Notes under the pieces: model-generated
The model's database searches: none
The model's input: only the letters and a program-made list of their open reading frames with translations
Told to the model about the DNA's origin: nothing
Source of the DNA: an uncultured Planctomycetaceae bacterium
GTDB taxonomy: Bacteria; Planctomycetota; Planctomycetia; Pirellulales; Pirellulaceae
Length of the DNA: 41,308 nt
NCBI GenBank assembly: GCA_903863885.1
Contig: CAIPEB010000399.1
Span: 1 to 41,308 of the forward strand
Reading direction: 5' to 3'
In this document: one piece after another, positions 15,054 through 24,447 of the stretch
Position numbering within the stretch: the stretch's first letter is position 1
Layout: the number at the start of each line of letters is the position of its first letter
Translations under genes and position numbers: made by a program

Positions 15054-16415
15054 ATGCACGGTTACCTGAGCGAGCAGGAATTCCTCCGCGAGATCGGCCG
15101 CTTTCTGGGGTGGTACTACCTTTCGGTTGCCGCCCTGAACGGCGTCGTCGCGTTCGCGCTCGTCCGCAGGCGCAGGACGGAGACGGACGTCGCGCGCGGA
15201 ACCGGCGTTGTATCGCTGCTCTGCTTCCTGTCTGCCGTCATCTTCGCCGGCCTGGCCGCCTGTGTGTTTTCAGGGCATGCCGGTGCACTCTCGCTGCCGC
15301 AAACCGTCCGCGACGCCGTGAACCGGCATACTTCTCCGCTCGCTGTCGGTGTCGGTTCTTTTGCGGTGATGGCCCTGTTGTTCCGGTGGCGCCGGTTCTT
15401 CGTCAGGCCGGCGGTTGCCTGGTCGCTGCTCAACCTCGCGCTGCTGCTCGTGGGGCTTTCGCTGACCGACGCGAATTTCGCGAAGATCGTCTCTCGCCCC
15501 GACAACGTGGCGATCGTCGCGATGATGTTCCTGCTGGCCTTCTTCACCTGGCTGGGCACGGCCAAGGCTGTGGAAAACGACGAACGCCTCGCCCGCGACG
15601 AACCGCCGCTTGAGAAGCTCGACCACGACAAGGTGCTGGTGTGGCCGGATCTGGTTTACATCGAACTGATCTGCATGGTGGTGCTGACCGCCGTGCTGAT
15701 CTTCTGGGCGATCGGCATCACCGCTCCGTTGGAAGAACCGGCCAGCAGCGTGAGAACCCCGAATCCGTCGAAGGCTCCCTGGTACTTCGTGGGCCTGCAG
15801 GAGATGCTGTACTACTACGATCCGTGGATGGCGGGCGTTGTGCTGCCGGGTCTGATCATCGTCGGGCTGATGGCGATCCCTTACCTCGACCGCAATCCGC
15901 GAGGCAACGGGTACTACACGATTCGCGAACGCAAGTTCGCCTACTTGACGTTTCAGTTCGGCTTTCTGCTGCTGTGGATCCTGCTAATCCTGATCGGGAC
16001 GTTTCTGCGCGGACCGAATTGGAACTTCTTCGGCGTTTACGAGCCTTGGGACATCCACAAGGTGACGGCGCAGAACAACGTCAGTTTTTCTCAGTTCTTC
16101 TGGATTGATCTGCTCGGGCGAGGTTTGCCTCAGCCCGGGGCCGGCGCGGGGGCTTCCGGCCGACTCGGCGCGATCCTGCTGCGGGAATTGCCCGGTCTGC
16201 TGCTGCTGGCCGCGTACTTCCTGCTTCTGCCCTGGGGGGTGACCAGGAGAGTCCGCTTTTTCGCGGGATTGCGACAGCAAATGGGCCGAGCCCGCTACGC
16301 GGCGATGATGGCCATGCTGCTGGTGATGCTCCTGCTGCCGATCAAGATGCTGGCCCGCTGGACCGGCGATCTGCAGTATTTTGTCGCGATTCCAGAGTAC
16401 TTCCTCAACTTCTAG
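15054..16415 (+). CDS. Enlarged subunit-IV-like cytochrome b C-terminal protein
   Basis: A 453-residue membrane protein containing the C-terminal (subunit IV) half of a split cytochrome b, much longer than the roughly 160-residue PetD. About five additional helices (residues about 18-37, 51-72, 95-110, 121-137, 150-170) precede the subunit-IV core: WPDLVYIE, PLEEPA, TPNPSKAPWYFVGLQEM and DPWMAGVVLPGLIIVGLMAIPYLD. The quinol-oxidation PEWY motif reads APWY (residues 241-244), so the conserved Glu is missing. After the core come GTFLRGPNWNFFGVYEPW, then two more hydrophobic helices near the C-terminus. I see no haem ligands or other cofactor sites in the extra part. It lies 58 bases after the b6-type gene. 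Confidence 0.85.
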   Translation: MHGYLSEQEFLREIGRFLGWYYLSVAALNGVVAFALVRRRRTETDVARGTGVVSLLCFLSAVIFAGLAACVFSGHAGALSLPQTVRDAVNRHTSPLAVGVGSFAVMALLFRWRRFFVRPAVAWSLLNLALLLVGLSLTDANFAKIVSRPDNVAIVAMMFLLAFFTWLGTAKAVENDERLARDEPPLEKLDHDKVLVWPDLVYIELICMVVLTAVLIFWAIGITAPLEEPASSVRTPNPSKAPWYFVGLQEMLYYYDPWMAGVVLPGLIIVGLMAIPYLDRNPRGNGYYTIRERKFAYLTFQFGFLLLWILLILIGTFLRGPNWNFFGVYEPWDIHKVTAQNNVSFSQFFWIDLLGRGLPQPGAGAGASGRLGAILLRELPGLLLLAAYFLLLPWGVTRRVRFFAGLRQQMGRARYAAMMAMLLVMLLLPIKMLARWTGDLQYFVAIPEYFLNF

Positions 16416-16462
16416 ATTCGCTGCGCCGCGGGAGACGGCAACCGCATCAAGAGAGATCCGAC

Positions 16463-19400
16463 ATGTCGGCAAATACCGGAACCTGGCACAACATGAAAAC
16501 GCTGCACCGGATCTTCGCAGCATCCGGAACGCTGATGTTGTTGGCCACGATCTGCATGCTGGCCAAGGATCATCTCCGCCAGTGGAAAGTCATTCAACGC
16601 GAGGCCTCGCGGCTTGAGTCCCGCGTGACCGACTGGCGTCAGATTCAGTTTCAAACGGGTGCCGCGCGAGATGAGTACAATCGCCGCCGCGAAACGCTGC
16701 AGCGGGCCCGGCAAGCGCCGCTCGATGCGGCTGCGGTGGCCGGATTCAATCGCGTGCTGAGTGCGGACGAATCGGCTCGCGACGGTCAGATCGGATCTTC
16801 GTTGACCCGTGACGAAGCTCTGGGGCAGATGCGAGGCCACATCGAGGAGGCACGTTTTCGGGAGTCTCGTTTCCAGCGTGATCAGCGAGCGGCTGCGGCC
16901 CGACGCGACGAGGCTGCCGCGACGCTCACGCTGATGATCCGGGATCGGCGGCCCGCAGAGCAGCAGCAGCGTCAGCAGGCCGAGGTGGATAAGTGCAGAG
17001 AACAAGTCGCAGCGCTGACTCGCGATGCGGATGCGGCGAGGGCTCACCGCCGGCAACTCGAACAGTGGCTCCGAAAGCTGACGGCCGACGAGGATCGCGC
17101 TCAGCGCGAGTTGGATGCCAGCCTGGCTGAATGGAAGAAGCTGCAGGAGTCCCTTGAAGCCGGCAGAGAGAGTTATGTTTCCTGGTATGGCTGGCTGCCC
17201 TTGCCCGGCAAGCGGATGCTCGAACTTCCTTTTGTGGACATGTTCAATTCGCCTCGCAACATTGAGACGCTCTGGGGCGAAGGTCTGGAAGTCGATTTCA
17301 ACCTGACCAAGGTCCAGCGGTACGACCGCTGCACGACCTGCCATGCTTTTGCGGATCGCGCAGCGCCGGGCCGTGAAACTCCGCCGGCCTGGCCGAATCG
17401 GCAGCAACTTGAATTCGTGCTGGAGCGAGTTCAACGCAACGATGCGCCCGCCGCGCAGCCGGAGCAGACGGCAGTTGCCGGACAGCAGCAACTGGACGAT
17501 GTGTGGGGAGTGAGACTGTCGGATGAAGGGCTGCTTCAGCCGAACGACGTCTGCGTCCAGGTCGTGTGGCCGGATTCGCCGGCGGCGAGGGCTCTGCCTG
17601 CGAACCGTGTTGATGATTCGCCCGCGAAAGGAAGCATGCTGCGGCAGGCAATGTTGCAGGCCCCCGTCGGACGCTCAGCGGTGATCAGGCCCTCTCGGGG
17701 GCTTGTCATGGGCGACGTGATCGAACGCGTACAGGGAAAGCCGGTGCGGAGTCGCGACGAAGCGCAACGCATGTTGCTTGATGCCGCAAAATCTTCGCAG
17801 AGGGTTTCGTTGACGGTTCGGCGCGGGGTTCCCGAGCCGTTTGCATCGCATCCGAGATTGGATTTGTTTCTCGGTTCGTCCAGTCCGCATCCGATGTCCG
17901 GTTTCGGTTGCACGATTTGCCACGAAGGGCAGGGGAGTGCCACGCAGTTCGATTGGGCTTCCCATTCACCCAACGATCCCGGGCAGCGCGACGAGTGGAT
18001 TCGTCGCTACGGCTGGTTCGATAATGCGGACTGGCGGTTCCCGATGCTGCCGCATCGATTCGTCGAAAGCGGTTGTCTGAAATGCCATCCGAACGTCACC
18101 GAGTTGGCGGCGACGGACCGTTTTGGCGCGCCCGCTCCGAAGGTCTCGCGCGGCTATGAACTGGTGCGTACCTACGGTTGTTTCGGATGTCACGAGATCA
18201 ACGGCTTCCGAGACGGACTGCAGATCTCGCCCGACGTGCGGGCCGAGCCCGATTACGCGGCGGTGGCAGAGCAGCTGAAGCAGGATGCCGGCTTCAACGA
18301 TTGGGACGAGGCGGGCAAGGCCTTGGTCGAGCAGGTGGTCCAGAACCCGGGGCAGGCCGAGACGCGGCGGCTTGTGTACGAGCGGCTGCTAGCGGATCGC
18401 GAGAGCAAACAGCCGCGTTTCTCTCGCGATACACTCGATCGCCTCATGCCCCTGTGGAAGGATACGGAACAGCCCGGAACGCTGCGGCGCGTCGCGCCGG
18501 GATTGCGGCACATCAAGTCGAAGCTGGAGCCATCCTATCTGTACGAGTGGATCCGCGGCCCTCGCGAAATACGGCCTTCGACTCGCATGCCTCATCCGTT
18601 CGGATTGACGAAGCATATGAGCGAAAAGGGGCGGGCCGTTTCCGAACGGTTCGAGCCGCTCGAAATCCTCGGCATGGCGACGTATCTCAACGCAAAAAGC
18701 CAGAAATACGGCGAAATATCGCCACTGGGCAATATCGCTCCCTCTTCCGCCGAGGCTCGCGCGGCGCGAGGAAAGATCCTCTTTCAGGAACGCGGATGTC
18801 TGGCATGCCATCGCCATCGCGACTACAGCGACGCGGACGCTTTCCGCGATCCCGATGAAATGGTGCTCGGTCCGGACCTGTCGACATTCGCGGCCGGGCT
18901 CGATCACGAGCCCGGAAGAAAGTGGCTCTACAGCTGGATCAAGTCGCCGTCGAACTATTCTGCTCGCACGCGGATGCCGAATACCTTTCTGGAGCCGGTC
19001 CGGCAAGCGGATGGCCAGTTGACGGATCCAGCGGCCGACGTCGTCGAGTATCTGCTTTCGGCATCGAAGTCCGCATGGCGTCCCGCGCCGGCGACTCTGG
19101 CTTTGCTGCGCGAGCTTAACACCTCGCAGCGGGCCTCGCTCGATGAACTGGTTCTTGAGTGTCTGCGGGACAACTGGCCCGAGGCGGACGCTCGCCGCGT
19201 ACTGAAGTCCGGACTTCCGGCCCAAGCGAAGCTGGCTGCCGGCGCCGCTGAACTGGAATTGGCCGGCTCGGAGGGCGATGCCAAATCGCAGGCTCCGGAT
19301 GAGCGGAAAAAACTGCTGTACGTCGGCCGCAAGTCGCTGGTGCGTTACGGCTGCTCGGCCTGCCACGATATTCCGGGGCTGGAGGATGCCAAGCCGATCG

Positions 19401-20959
19401 GGCCGGCTCTGACGGACTGGGGCAGGAAGGACGAGCAGCAACTGGCGTTTGAGAGCGTACTTGCCTATTTCGACGAGAGTCCGCCTCCTGCCGCCGACCT
19501 GCCGCCTTTCTATCTGCAGCAGATTCAGGCCGGGCATCGAGCGGGCTTCGCTTATCAGAAACTGCGCGAGCCGCGGGGTTATGACTACCGACGCACCGAC
19601 AACAAGCGGTACGCCGAGCGTCTGAAGATGCCGCAGTTCGCGCTGAGCGACGGGGACCGTGAAGCGATCATCACGTTCCTGCTGGGTTTGGTCGCCGATG
19701 CACCGAAGCAACGATTCGTATTCCAACCCGATTCGGTCCGAGCGGCACAACTGGCGGGTCGCGATGTGCTTGGTCAGTACCGCTGCAAGTCGTGTCACGC
19801 AGTCGAGCCGGAAACATGGCGGGTTACTTTTGCACCCGGGCAGTTTGCACCGCGTGCTGCTGTGCCGGCCTACCCGTTTCTGCATCCGGGGCCGGTGTCA
19901 AAGGGCCCGTCTGCAGCGCAAGAGGGAGAGGTCGGCGGCCTGCAGGAAGCCCTGTTGCAGGGAATGCCGACGCTGAGCGACGATGGCTTGCCGCTGTTGT
20001 TGGACGAGGAGGGACTGCCGTTAGAAGACGACGGAGAGTACGGACGGGACAAGCTCGAATACGCCTTTGACTTGTGGAAGACGGCCTCGTTGGAGGGACA
20101 GCTTTTTGAAGCGGGGGTGCAGCCTCTTTCGATTCCGTCGCACTCGGTGACTGAACGTCGCCCGGCGGATGGAGGGTTCCTGAGCCGGTACCTGTTGCCT
20201 CATGTCGTGGGGCGAGAGCGAGCGTTGAATGCCAGTGCCAAAGGCGCGGAAGCCTGGGGCTGGCTGCCGCCGCCGCTGCACGCGGAAGGCCTCAAAGTGC
20301 AGAGTGGCTGGCTGTATGAATACCTGTTGAATCCCGCGCCCATTCGACCAGCGGTCGTGCTTCGCATGCCTCGGTATAACATGTCGCCTCAGGAGGCGAC
20401 GGCTCTCGCCCGCTATTTTGCGGCCAACCAGGCGGCGGAGTTCCCCTATGAGTTCCGCGGCCGTCGCCAGTCGGATCACCTGGCGCAGATGGAGCTGCAG
20501 TATCAGGCCCTGCTCCGATCCGGCGGCGTTGATCCGTCCGCGTCCAGGACGAGGCTTGGCGACGCGATGGGAATCGTCACTGACCGGAATTACTGCATCA
20601 AATGCCATCGCGTCGGCGATTTCGATCCTGACGTCGCCGTCCGCTCCAAGGGGCCCGACCTCACACAGGTCTACCTTCGTCTCCGGCCGAATTACGTGCG
20701 AGACTGGATCGCCGATCCTCGAAAGGTCCTGCCCTACACGGGCATGCCGGTGAATATCCCTTACGATCCGGCACAGCCGCATCTCGGGGGAATTTCGCAG
20801 CAATTGTGTGTCGGCACGAGCGTGCAGCAACTTGATTCCCTGGTTGACCTGCTGATGAATTATGACACATATGTGCAGAAGACCCGCAGTCCGATCCAGC
20901 CGTCTTCACCGAAGACGCCGGCGATTGAATCCGGCAAACCCGCCTCCGCGCCGCGTTAG
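16463..20959 (+). CDS. Giant eight-haem cytochrome c with PDZ-like domain
   Basis: A 1498-residue protein, probably the electron-exit subunit of the bc-type complex in place of cytochrome c1. It starts with one membrane helix (residues about 17-38), then a Gln/Arg/Glu-rich coiled coil (about 40-240) and WYGWLPLPGKRMLELPF. CxxCH haem sites follow, starting at Cys290, 483, 538, 573, 779, 964, 1108 and 1378, giving eight covalent haems. Between the first and second sites (about residues 341-456) is a PDZ-like domain containing VWGVRLSDEG and GLVMGDVIERVQGKPV. Several haem segments resemble class I modules, with Met-bearing loops such as STRMPHPFGL, ARTRMPNTFL and TGMPVNIPY. ATG 16463 has GAGAGA seven bases upstream. 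It starts 47 bases after the subunit-IV-like gene. Haem attachment implies export of the main body. Confidence 0.9.
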   Translation: MSANTGTWHNMKTLHRIFAASGTLMLLATICMLAKDHLRQWKVIQREASRLESRVTDWRQIQFQTGAARDEYNRRRETLQRARQAPLDAAAVAGFNRVLSADESARDGQIGSSLTRDEALGQMRGHIEEARFRESRFQRDQRAAAARRDEAAATLTLMIRDRRPAEQQQRQQAEVDKCREQVAALTRDADAARAHRRQLEQWLRKLTADEDRAQRELDASLAEWKKLQESLEAGRESYVSWYGWLPLPGKRMLELPFVDMFNSPRNIETLWGEGLEVDFNLTKVQRYDRCTTCHAFADRAAPGRETPPAWPNRQQLEFVLERVQRNDAPAAQPEQTAVAGQQQLDDVWGVRLSDEGLLQPNDVCVQVVWPDSPAARALPANRVDDSPAKGSMLRQAMLQAPVGRSAVIRPSRGLVMGDVIERVQGKPVRSRDEAQRMLLDAAKSSQRVSLTVRRGVPEPFASHPRLDLFLGSSSPHPMSGFGCTICHEGQGSATQFDWASHSPNDPGQRDEWIRRYGWFDNADWRFPMLPHRFVESGCLKCHPNVTELAATDRFGAPAPKVSRGYELVRTYGCFGCHEINGFRDGLQISPDVRAEPDYAAVAEQLKQDAGFNDWDEAGKALVEQVVQNPGQAETRRLVYERLLADRESKQPRFSRDTLDRLMPLWKDTEQPGTLRRVAPGLRHIKSKLEPSYLYEWIRGPREIRPSTRMPHPFGLTKHMSEKGRAVSERFEPLEILGMATYLNAKSQKYGEISPLGNIAPSSAEARAARGKILFQERGCLACHRHRDYSDADAFRDPDEMVLGPDLSTFAAGLDHEPGRKWLYSWIKSPSNYSARTRMPNTFLEPVRQADGQLTDPAADVVEYLLSASKSAWRPAPATLALLRELNTSQRASLDELVLECLRDNWPEADARRVLKSGLPAQAKLAAGAAELELAGSEGDAKSQAPDERKKLLYVGRKSLVRYGCSACHDIPGLEDAKPIGPALTDWGRKDEQQLAFESVLAYFDESPPPAADLPPFYLQQIQAGHRAGFAYQKLREPRGYDYRRTDNKRYAERLKMPQFALSDGDREAIITFLLGLVADAPKQRFVFQPDSVRAAQLAGRDVLGQYRCKSCHAVEPETWRVTFAPGQFAPRAAVPAYPFLHPGPVSKGPSAAQEGEVGGLQEALLQGMPTLSDDGLPLLLDEEGLPLEDDGEYGRDKLEYAFDLWKTASLEGQLFEAGVQPLSIPSHSVTERRPADGGFLSRYLLPHVVGRERALNASAKGAEAWGWLPPPLHAEGLKVQSGWLYEYLLNPAPIRPAVVLRMPRYNMSPQEATALARYFAANQAAEFPYEFRGRRQSDHLAQMELQYQALLRSGGVDPSASRTRLGDAMGIVTDRNYCIKCHRVGDFDPDVAVRSKGPDLTQVYLRLRPNYVRDWIADPRKVLPYTGMPVNIPYDPAQPHLGGISQQLCVGTSVQQLDSLVDLLMNYDTYVQKTRSPIQPSSPKTPAIESGKPASAPR

Positions 20960-21035
20960 AGTTCGACGAGAATTCCGCTCGGCTGCCGCTCTGGATATAC
21001 TGACGAGGAGCATTGAGAGAACGAGGAGCAATTCC

Positions 21036-21821
21036 ATGAATCGATTGCGAGCAGCGTTCACGTCCGGCGTGGCAGCTGTACTGATAGTGGTCAGCGGCGG
21101 GACTGCCGCGGAGTGGGGCGATCTGTCGGCGACGTTTGTCTTCGACGGGGACGTGCCGGCTCCGGTCCCGGCGATGATCACCAGCGAAAAAGAGTTCTGC
21201 AGCGGCTTTCACGTGATGAACGAATCGCTGGTGGTGAACTCGAAGAATCGCGGAGTGGCCAACGTCGTCCTGTTCCTGTACCTCGCCCGGGGCGCGGAGA
21301 AGCCGCCGATTCACGAGTCGTATCAGGCAACGGAAAAGAACGAGGTGCTGCTGGATAACAAGCAGTGCCGGTTTGCTCCCCATGTCCTTCTGCTCCGCAC
21401 GACGCAGACGCTGGTCGTCGGCAATTCGGATTCGGTGAGCCACAACACGAACATCGCGCTCTTCAAGAACCCGCTGTTCAACCAGCAGATCCTCACCGGC
21501 GAGCAGAAGAAGCTGCAGTTCAATGTCGAGGAGACGCTTCCCGGCAAAGTCGCCTGCAACATTCATCCCTGGATGAACTCCTGGCTGGTGATCAAGGAAC
21601 ATCCTTACATGGCGGTCAGCGACGAGAACGGCAAGCTCGATATCAAGAGCCTCCCGCTCGGCACGTGGACGTTTCAGGTTTGGCACGAAAAAGCCGGATA
21701 CCTCCGCGAGGTCAAGTTCGAGGGGGGCAGCACCGACGCTCGCGGCCGGTTTTCGCTCGCGATCAAAGCCGGCGCGAATGACCTCGGCCAGATCAAGCTG
21801 GCCGGAAAACTGTTCGAGTGA
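21036..21821 (+). CDS. Secreted cupredoxin-like copper protein
   Basis: A 261-residue exported protein with a signal peptide (MNRLRAAFTSGVAAVLIVVS, cleavage near TAA-EW). It has a plastocyanin-type copper site: His136 in NSDSVSHN, then Cys174, His177 and Met180 in ACNIHPWM, the ligand order of type 1 copper. A second Cys/His pair (CRFAPH, residues 111-116) is conserved-looking. The C-terminal part (GKLDIKSLPLGTWTFQVWHEKAGY) resembles a carboxypeptidase-regulatory-like beta-sandwich, so the protein may have two beta domains. ATG 21036 has GAGGAG eight bases upstream, and the longer upstream frame is rejected. Its place right after the giant cytochrome and before a dihaem cytochrome suggests a soluble electron carrier or redox sensor for the bc-type complex. 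It could also be an amine-utilisation-type protein. Confidence 0.85.
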   Translation: MNRLRAAFTSGVAAVLIVVSGGTAAEWGDLSATFVFDGDVPAPVPAMITSEKEFCSGFHVMNESLVVNSKNRGVANVVLFLYLARGAEKPPIHESYQATEKNEVLLDNKQCRFAPHVLLLRTTQTLVVGNSDSVSHNTNIALFKNPLFNQQILTGEQKKLQFNVEETLPGKVACNIHPWMNSWLVIKEHPYMAVSDENGKLDIKSLPLGTWTFQVWHEKAGYLREVKFEGGSTDARGRFSLAIKAGANDLGQIKLAGKLFE

Positions 21822-21952
21822 CGGGCAATCCGAGGAGTGAACCTTCCCGCGTACGACGGGCTTGCCCTGCACCCGTTTTCCTGCTCAAACCCGAGGTGGT
21901 ACGTCGCAGCGGTATCCGGTCACTTGTCCGTTGCGAGTTCACACTCTACGAT

Positions 21953-21986
21953 CCCATGCTCGCTCGTGGCCCATGCTTGCTCGTGG
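21953..21986. repeat. Tandem 17-bp duplication
   Basis: CCCATGCTCGCTCGTGG (21953-21969) is immediately followed by CCCATGCTTGCTCGTGG (21970-21986), identical at 16 of 17 positions. It lies in the gap between the cupredoxin and dihaem cytochrome genes. It probably belongs to a dispersed intergenic repeat family. Confidence 0.75.
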
Positions 21987-22018
21987 ATTGTCCGGTGCCT
22001 CCGCATCTGCCGTGAATC

Positions 22019-23272
22019 ATGTCCCTTTCCTGCCGTTCTGACTGTCGTGACTTTACATCGACCGATGCCCGATGCCGCTCGGCATTGCGCGGCTTCGGAC
22101 TTGCGATGGCGGTGGTTCTGGGCGTGTGCATGGCGGGTTGTTATCGGGTTTCCGACACTTTTCCGCCGAATCGCGTCTATACCGTCCGCCTGGAGCGGGC
22201 TTTTCGCCAGCCGTTTGAGCCTCAGCGGCAGGCTGAGTTGCGGAAGTTGATGACGGACCTGTTTGGGGGACCGGATCAGCCGCGGGTGCCGGCGGAAGTC
22301 CGCAGCCTGGGCCTGTTCAATGACGAGTGGCTCGCCGCGGCAGCGGGGCCTGTCGGAAGCGACAAAGGGGGACGCTCGAAGGGGCTTTTCCGCGAGCACT
22401 GTGCGGTTTGTCACGGCGTAAGCGGCGACGGGGTGGGGCCGGTCGCGTTCGTACTCAAGCCTTATCCCCGCGATTTCCGGCGCGGGCTTTTCAAATTCAA
22501 GGCCACTCCCAAGGGGGCCAAGCCGACCCACGAGGACCTGCGCCGCATTATTGAAACGGGCATTCCGGGAACCGGCATGCCATCCTATCGCGTCCTTCCC
22601 GCCTGGGAGATCGATGCGCTGGCTCAGTATGTGACGTACCTGAGTGTTCGTGGCGAAGTGGAACGCGGGCTGATCGACTATGCGGCAGGCGAACTGAGGC
22701 CCGATCAGCCGATCGTGGACGAAGACGCGACGGATGAAGAACAGGCAACACAGCGGCGCGTGATCAGCGATTTGGTTTCGACCGTCGCTCGTTCGTGGCG
22801 GCAGTCCGAGTCGCTCGTCACGCCGGTACGACCGCCGAAATCCGGGCGGGACCGGAACGCGTCGATTGCCAGAGGTCGGGAGCTTTTCCTCGGCGATGTA
22901 GCCAACTGTGTGAAGTGCCACGGTCCGTCGGCTCTGGGCGACGGCCAGACAACCGACTACGACGACTGGGCAAAGGAAATCGACCCGACCGACTCGATTG
23001 CCCTGGCCGAGTATTGCAGAAGCGGCGCGTTGGGACCGCGTCCGATTCAGCCGCGCAACCTGCGGCTGGGCATCTATCACGGCGGAGGTCGACCGGAGGA
23101 TCTCTATCGTCGCATCCACAACGGAATCGATGGTACGCCGATGCCGGCGGCGCTGATCAAAGCGCCGAATTCGCCGCCTTCAACGAAGGGGCTGACCGAA
23201 GACGATATCTGGTGTCTGGTAGACTACATCAGCAGTCTTCCCGGTACGTCCGAGACAAATTCCTCGCCTTGA
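22019..23272 (+). CDS. Dihaem cytochrome c lipoprotein
   Basis: A 417-residue exported electron-transfer protein. The N-terminus has an unusually long signal-like segment ending in a lipobox (CMAGC, Cys41), so it is probably membrane-anchored by lipid. Two class I cytochrome c domains follow: CAVCH at residues 128-132 with a distal GTGMPSY Met loop, and CVKCH at 297-301 with a distal DGTPMPA loop. The domains are joined by a charged linker of about 60 residues. It could relay electrons from the giant octahaem cytochrome to an oxidase, or be a cytochrome-oxidase partner. ATG 22019 has a weak ribosome site. An in-frame ATG at 22106 would leave a signal with no basic n-region, so the longer start is kept. 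Confidence 0.9.
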   Translation: MSLSCRSDCRDFTSTDARCRSALRGFGLAMAVVLGVCMAGCYRVSDTFPPNRVYTVRLERAFRQPFEPQRQAELRKLMTDLFGGPDQPRVPAEVRSLGLFNDEWLAAAAGPVGSDKGGRSKGLFREHCAVCHGVSGDGVGPVAFVLKPYPRDFRRGLFKFKATPKGAKPTHEDLRRIIETGIPGTGMPSYRVLPAWEIDALAQYVTYLSVRGEVERGLIDYAAGELRPDQPIVDEDATDEEQATQRRVISDLVSTVARSWRQSESLVTPVRPPKSGRDRNASIARGRELFLGDVANCVKCHGPSALGDGQTTDYDDWAKEIDPTDSIALAEYCRSGALGPRPIQPRNLRLGIYHGGGRPEDLYRRIHNGIDGTPMPAALIKAPNSPPSTKGLTEDDIWCLVDYISSLPGTSETNSSP

Positions 23273-23400
23273 ACGCAGGAGGCAGCGACCGGAGAAGCCG
23301 CTGCCCGATGAATGGCCATGAATCAGGATGACTCGTTCGTACCGGTGCCGGCGCGAGCGGGTCAAACAGTTACTCGTCATCAGAAAGTCAGGAAGTACCG

Positions 23401-24447
23401 TTGGCCAATCGACAGAGTGCGGTTGTCGCTCAGCACGATCGAATGAGCCCGTGGCCGTTTCGGCTTGCGGTGATGCTCAGCTGCGTGACCTTTCCGCTGA
23501 TTTCGATCGGAGGGTTGGTGACCAGCTATGACGCCGGCATGGCCGTGCCGGACTGGCCCAACACCTACGGTTACAACTTGTTGCTTTATCCGTACACCAC
23601 GTGGCTGTTTGGACCTTGGGATCTGTTTCTCGAGCACGGTCATCGCCTGTTGGGAGTGCTGGCCGGTCTGTTCGCGATGGGGCTGGTGGCTGTCACCTAT
23701 CGCGTGGATTCTCGGCGTCCGGCGCGGATCGCCACGGTCGCGGCTCTGGTGGCGGTGACGGCCCAAGGCGGACTTGGCGGCGCGCGGGTACTGCTGGACG
23801 ACCGTCAGCTGGCGATGCTGCACGGTTGTGTGGGGCCCGCCTTTTTTGCGTACTGCGTTGCGCTGGCATCCTGTCTGTCGCCGAAATGGCAAAGCCTGGT
23901 GCCGAAGCTGCTTGGCGCTCATTCGGATCGTAAGATGCTTTTAGATCAGAAGTTGCGTCGCTTCACGCTGCTGTTGGCTCTGCTCTTTTACGTGCAGTTG
24001 GTCCTGGGCGCTCAGTTGCGGCATATCCCCGTGACGGCCGGCCCTTGGCTGTTTAACATGAGTCTGTTGCTGCATCTGACCAACGCGGTGCTGTTGACCC
24101 TTTCGGTGACGGTCCTGGGCCTGTCCCTGCGGCGAGGGCGAGTTGAGCCCGAGTTGCGGCCGGTCGTTTCCGCGATGGCCGTTTTGCTCTGCATTCAATT
24201 GGTTCTGGGTGTTACGACCTGGGTGGTTAAGTACGGTTGGCCTTACTGGTTTGCGCAGTCTCTGTTCGCGGCGTCGTTCACGGTGCACGCCAAAAGCATG
24301 ACGCAGACCGGGATCGCAACGCTGCACATGGCAGTGGGTTCGCTGATCCTGGCTGCTGCGGTTCTGACCCACGTTCAGACCCGGCAGCTGCTGCGTGCGC
24401 AACTTCGCAATGCCCCGCGGCAGACGACTCCGGGAATGGTGAAATGA
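23401..24447 (+). CDS. ctaA: Haem A synthase (CtaA/COX15 family)
   Basis: Membrane enzyme that oxidises the C8 methyl of haem O to the formyl of haem A for aa3-type oxidases. At 348 residues with about eight helices it is a full-length member. The signature LEHGHRLLG (Glu78, His79, His81) and His141 (MLHGCVGP) belong to the first four-helix bundle, and His225 (LLHLTNAV) and His309 (LHMAVGS) to the second. The N-terminal GGLVTSYDAGMAVPDWPNTYG is also characteristic. The TTG start at 23401 is supported by AGGAAG about six bases upstream; the next in-frame start, ATG 23443, would also leave the first helix intact. The stop overlaps the ctaB start by four bases (ATGA), implying translational coupling. 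It follows the bc-type cluster by 128 bases. Confidence 0.93.
   Translation: MANRQSAVVAQHDRMSPWPFRLAVMLSCVTFPLISIGGLVTSYDAGMAVPDWPNTYGYNLLLYPYTTWLFGPWDLFLEHGHRLLGVLAGLFAMGLVAVTYRVDSRRPARIATVAALVAVTAQGGLGGARVLLDDRQLAMLHGCVGPAFFAYCVALASCLSPKWQSLVPKLLGAHSDRKMLLDQKLRRFTLLLALLFYVQLVLGAQLRHIPVTAGPWLFNMSLLLHLTNAVLLTLSVTVLGLSLRRGRVEPELRPVVSAMAVLLCIQLVLGVTTWVVKYGWPYWFAQSLFAASFTVHAKSMTQTGIATLHMAVGSLILAAAVLTHVQTRQLLRAQLRNAPRQTTPGMVK

Noticed and set aside
18389-19885. 498-codon minus-strand frame within the octahaem cytochrome gene
   Set aside because: The plus strand encodes regularly spaced CxxCH motifs; the minus frame has no recognisable domain.
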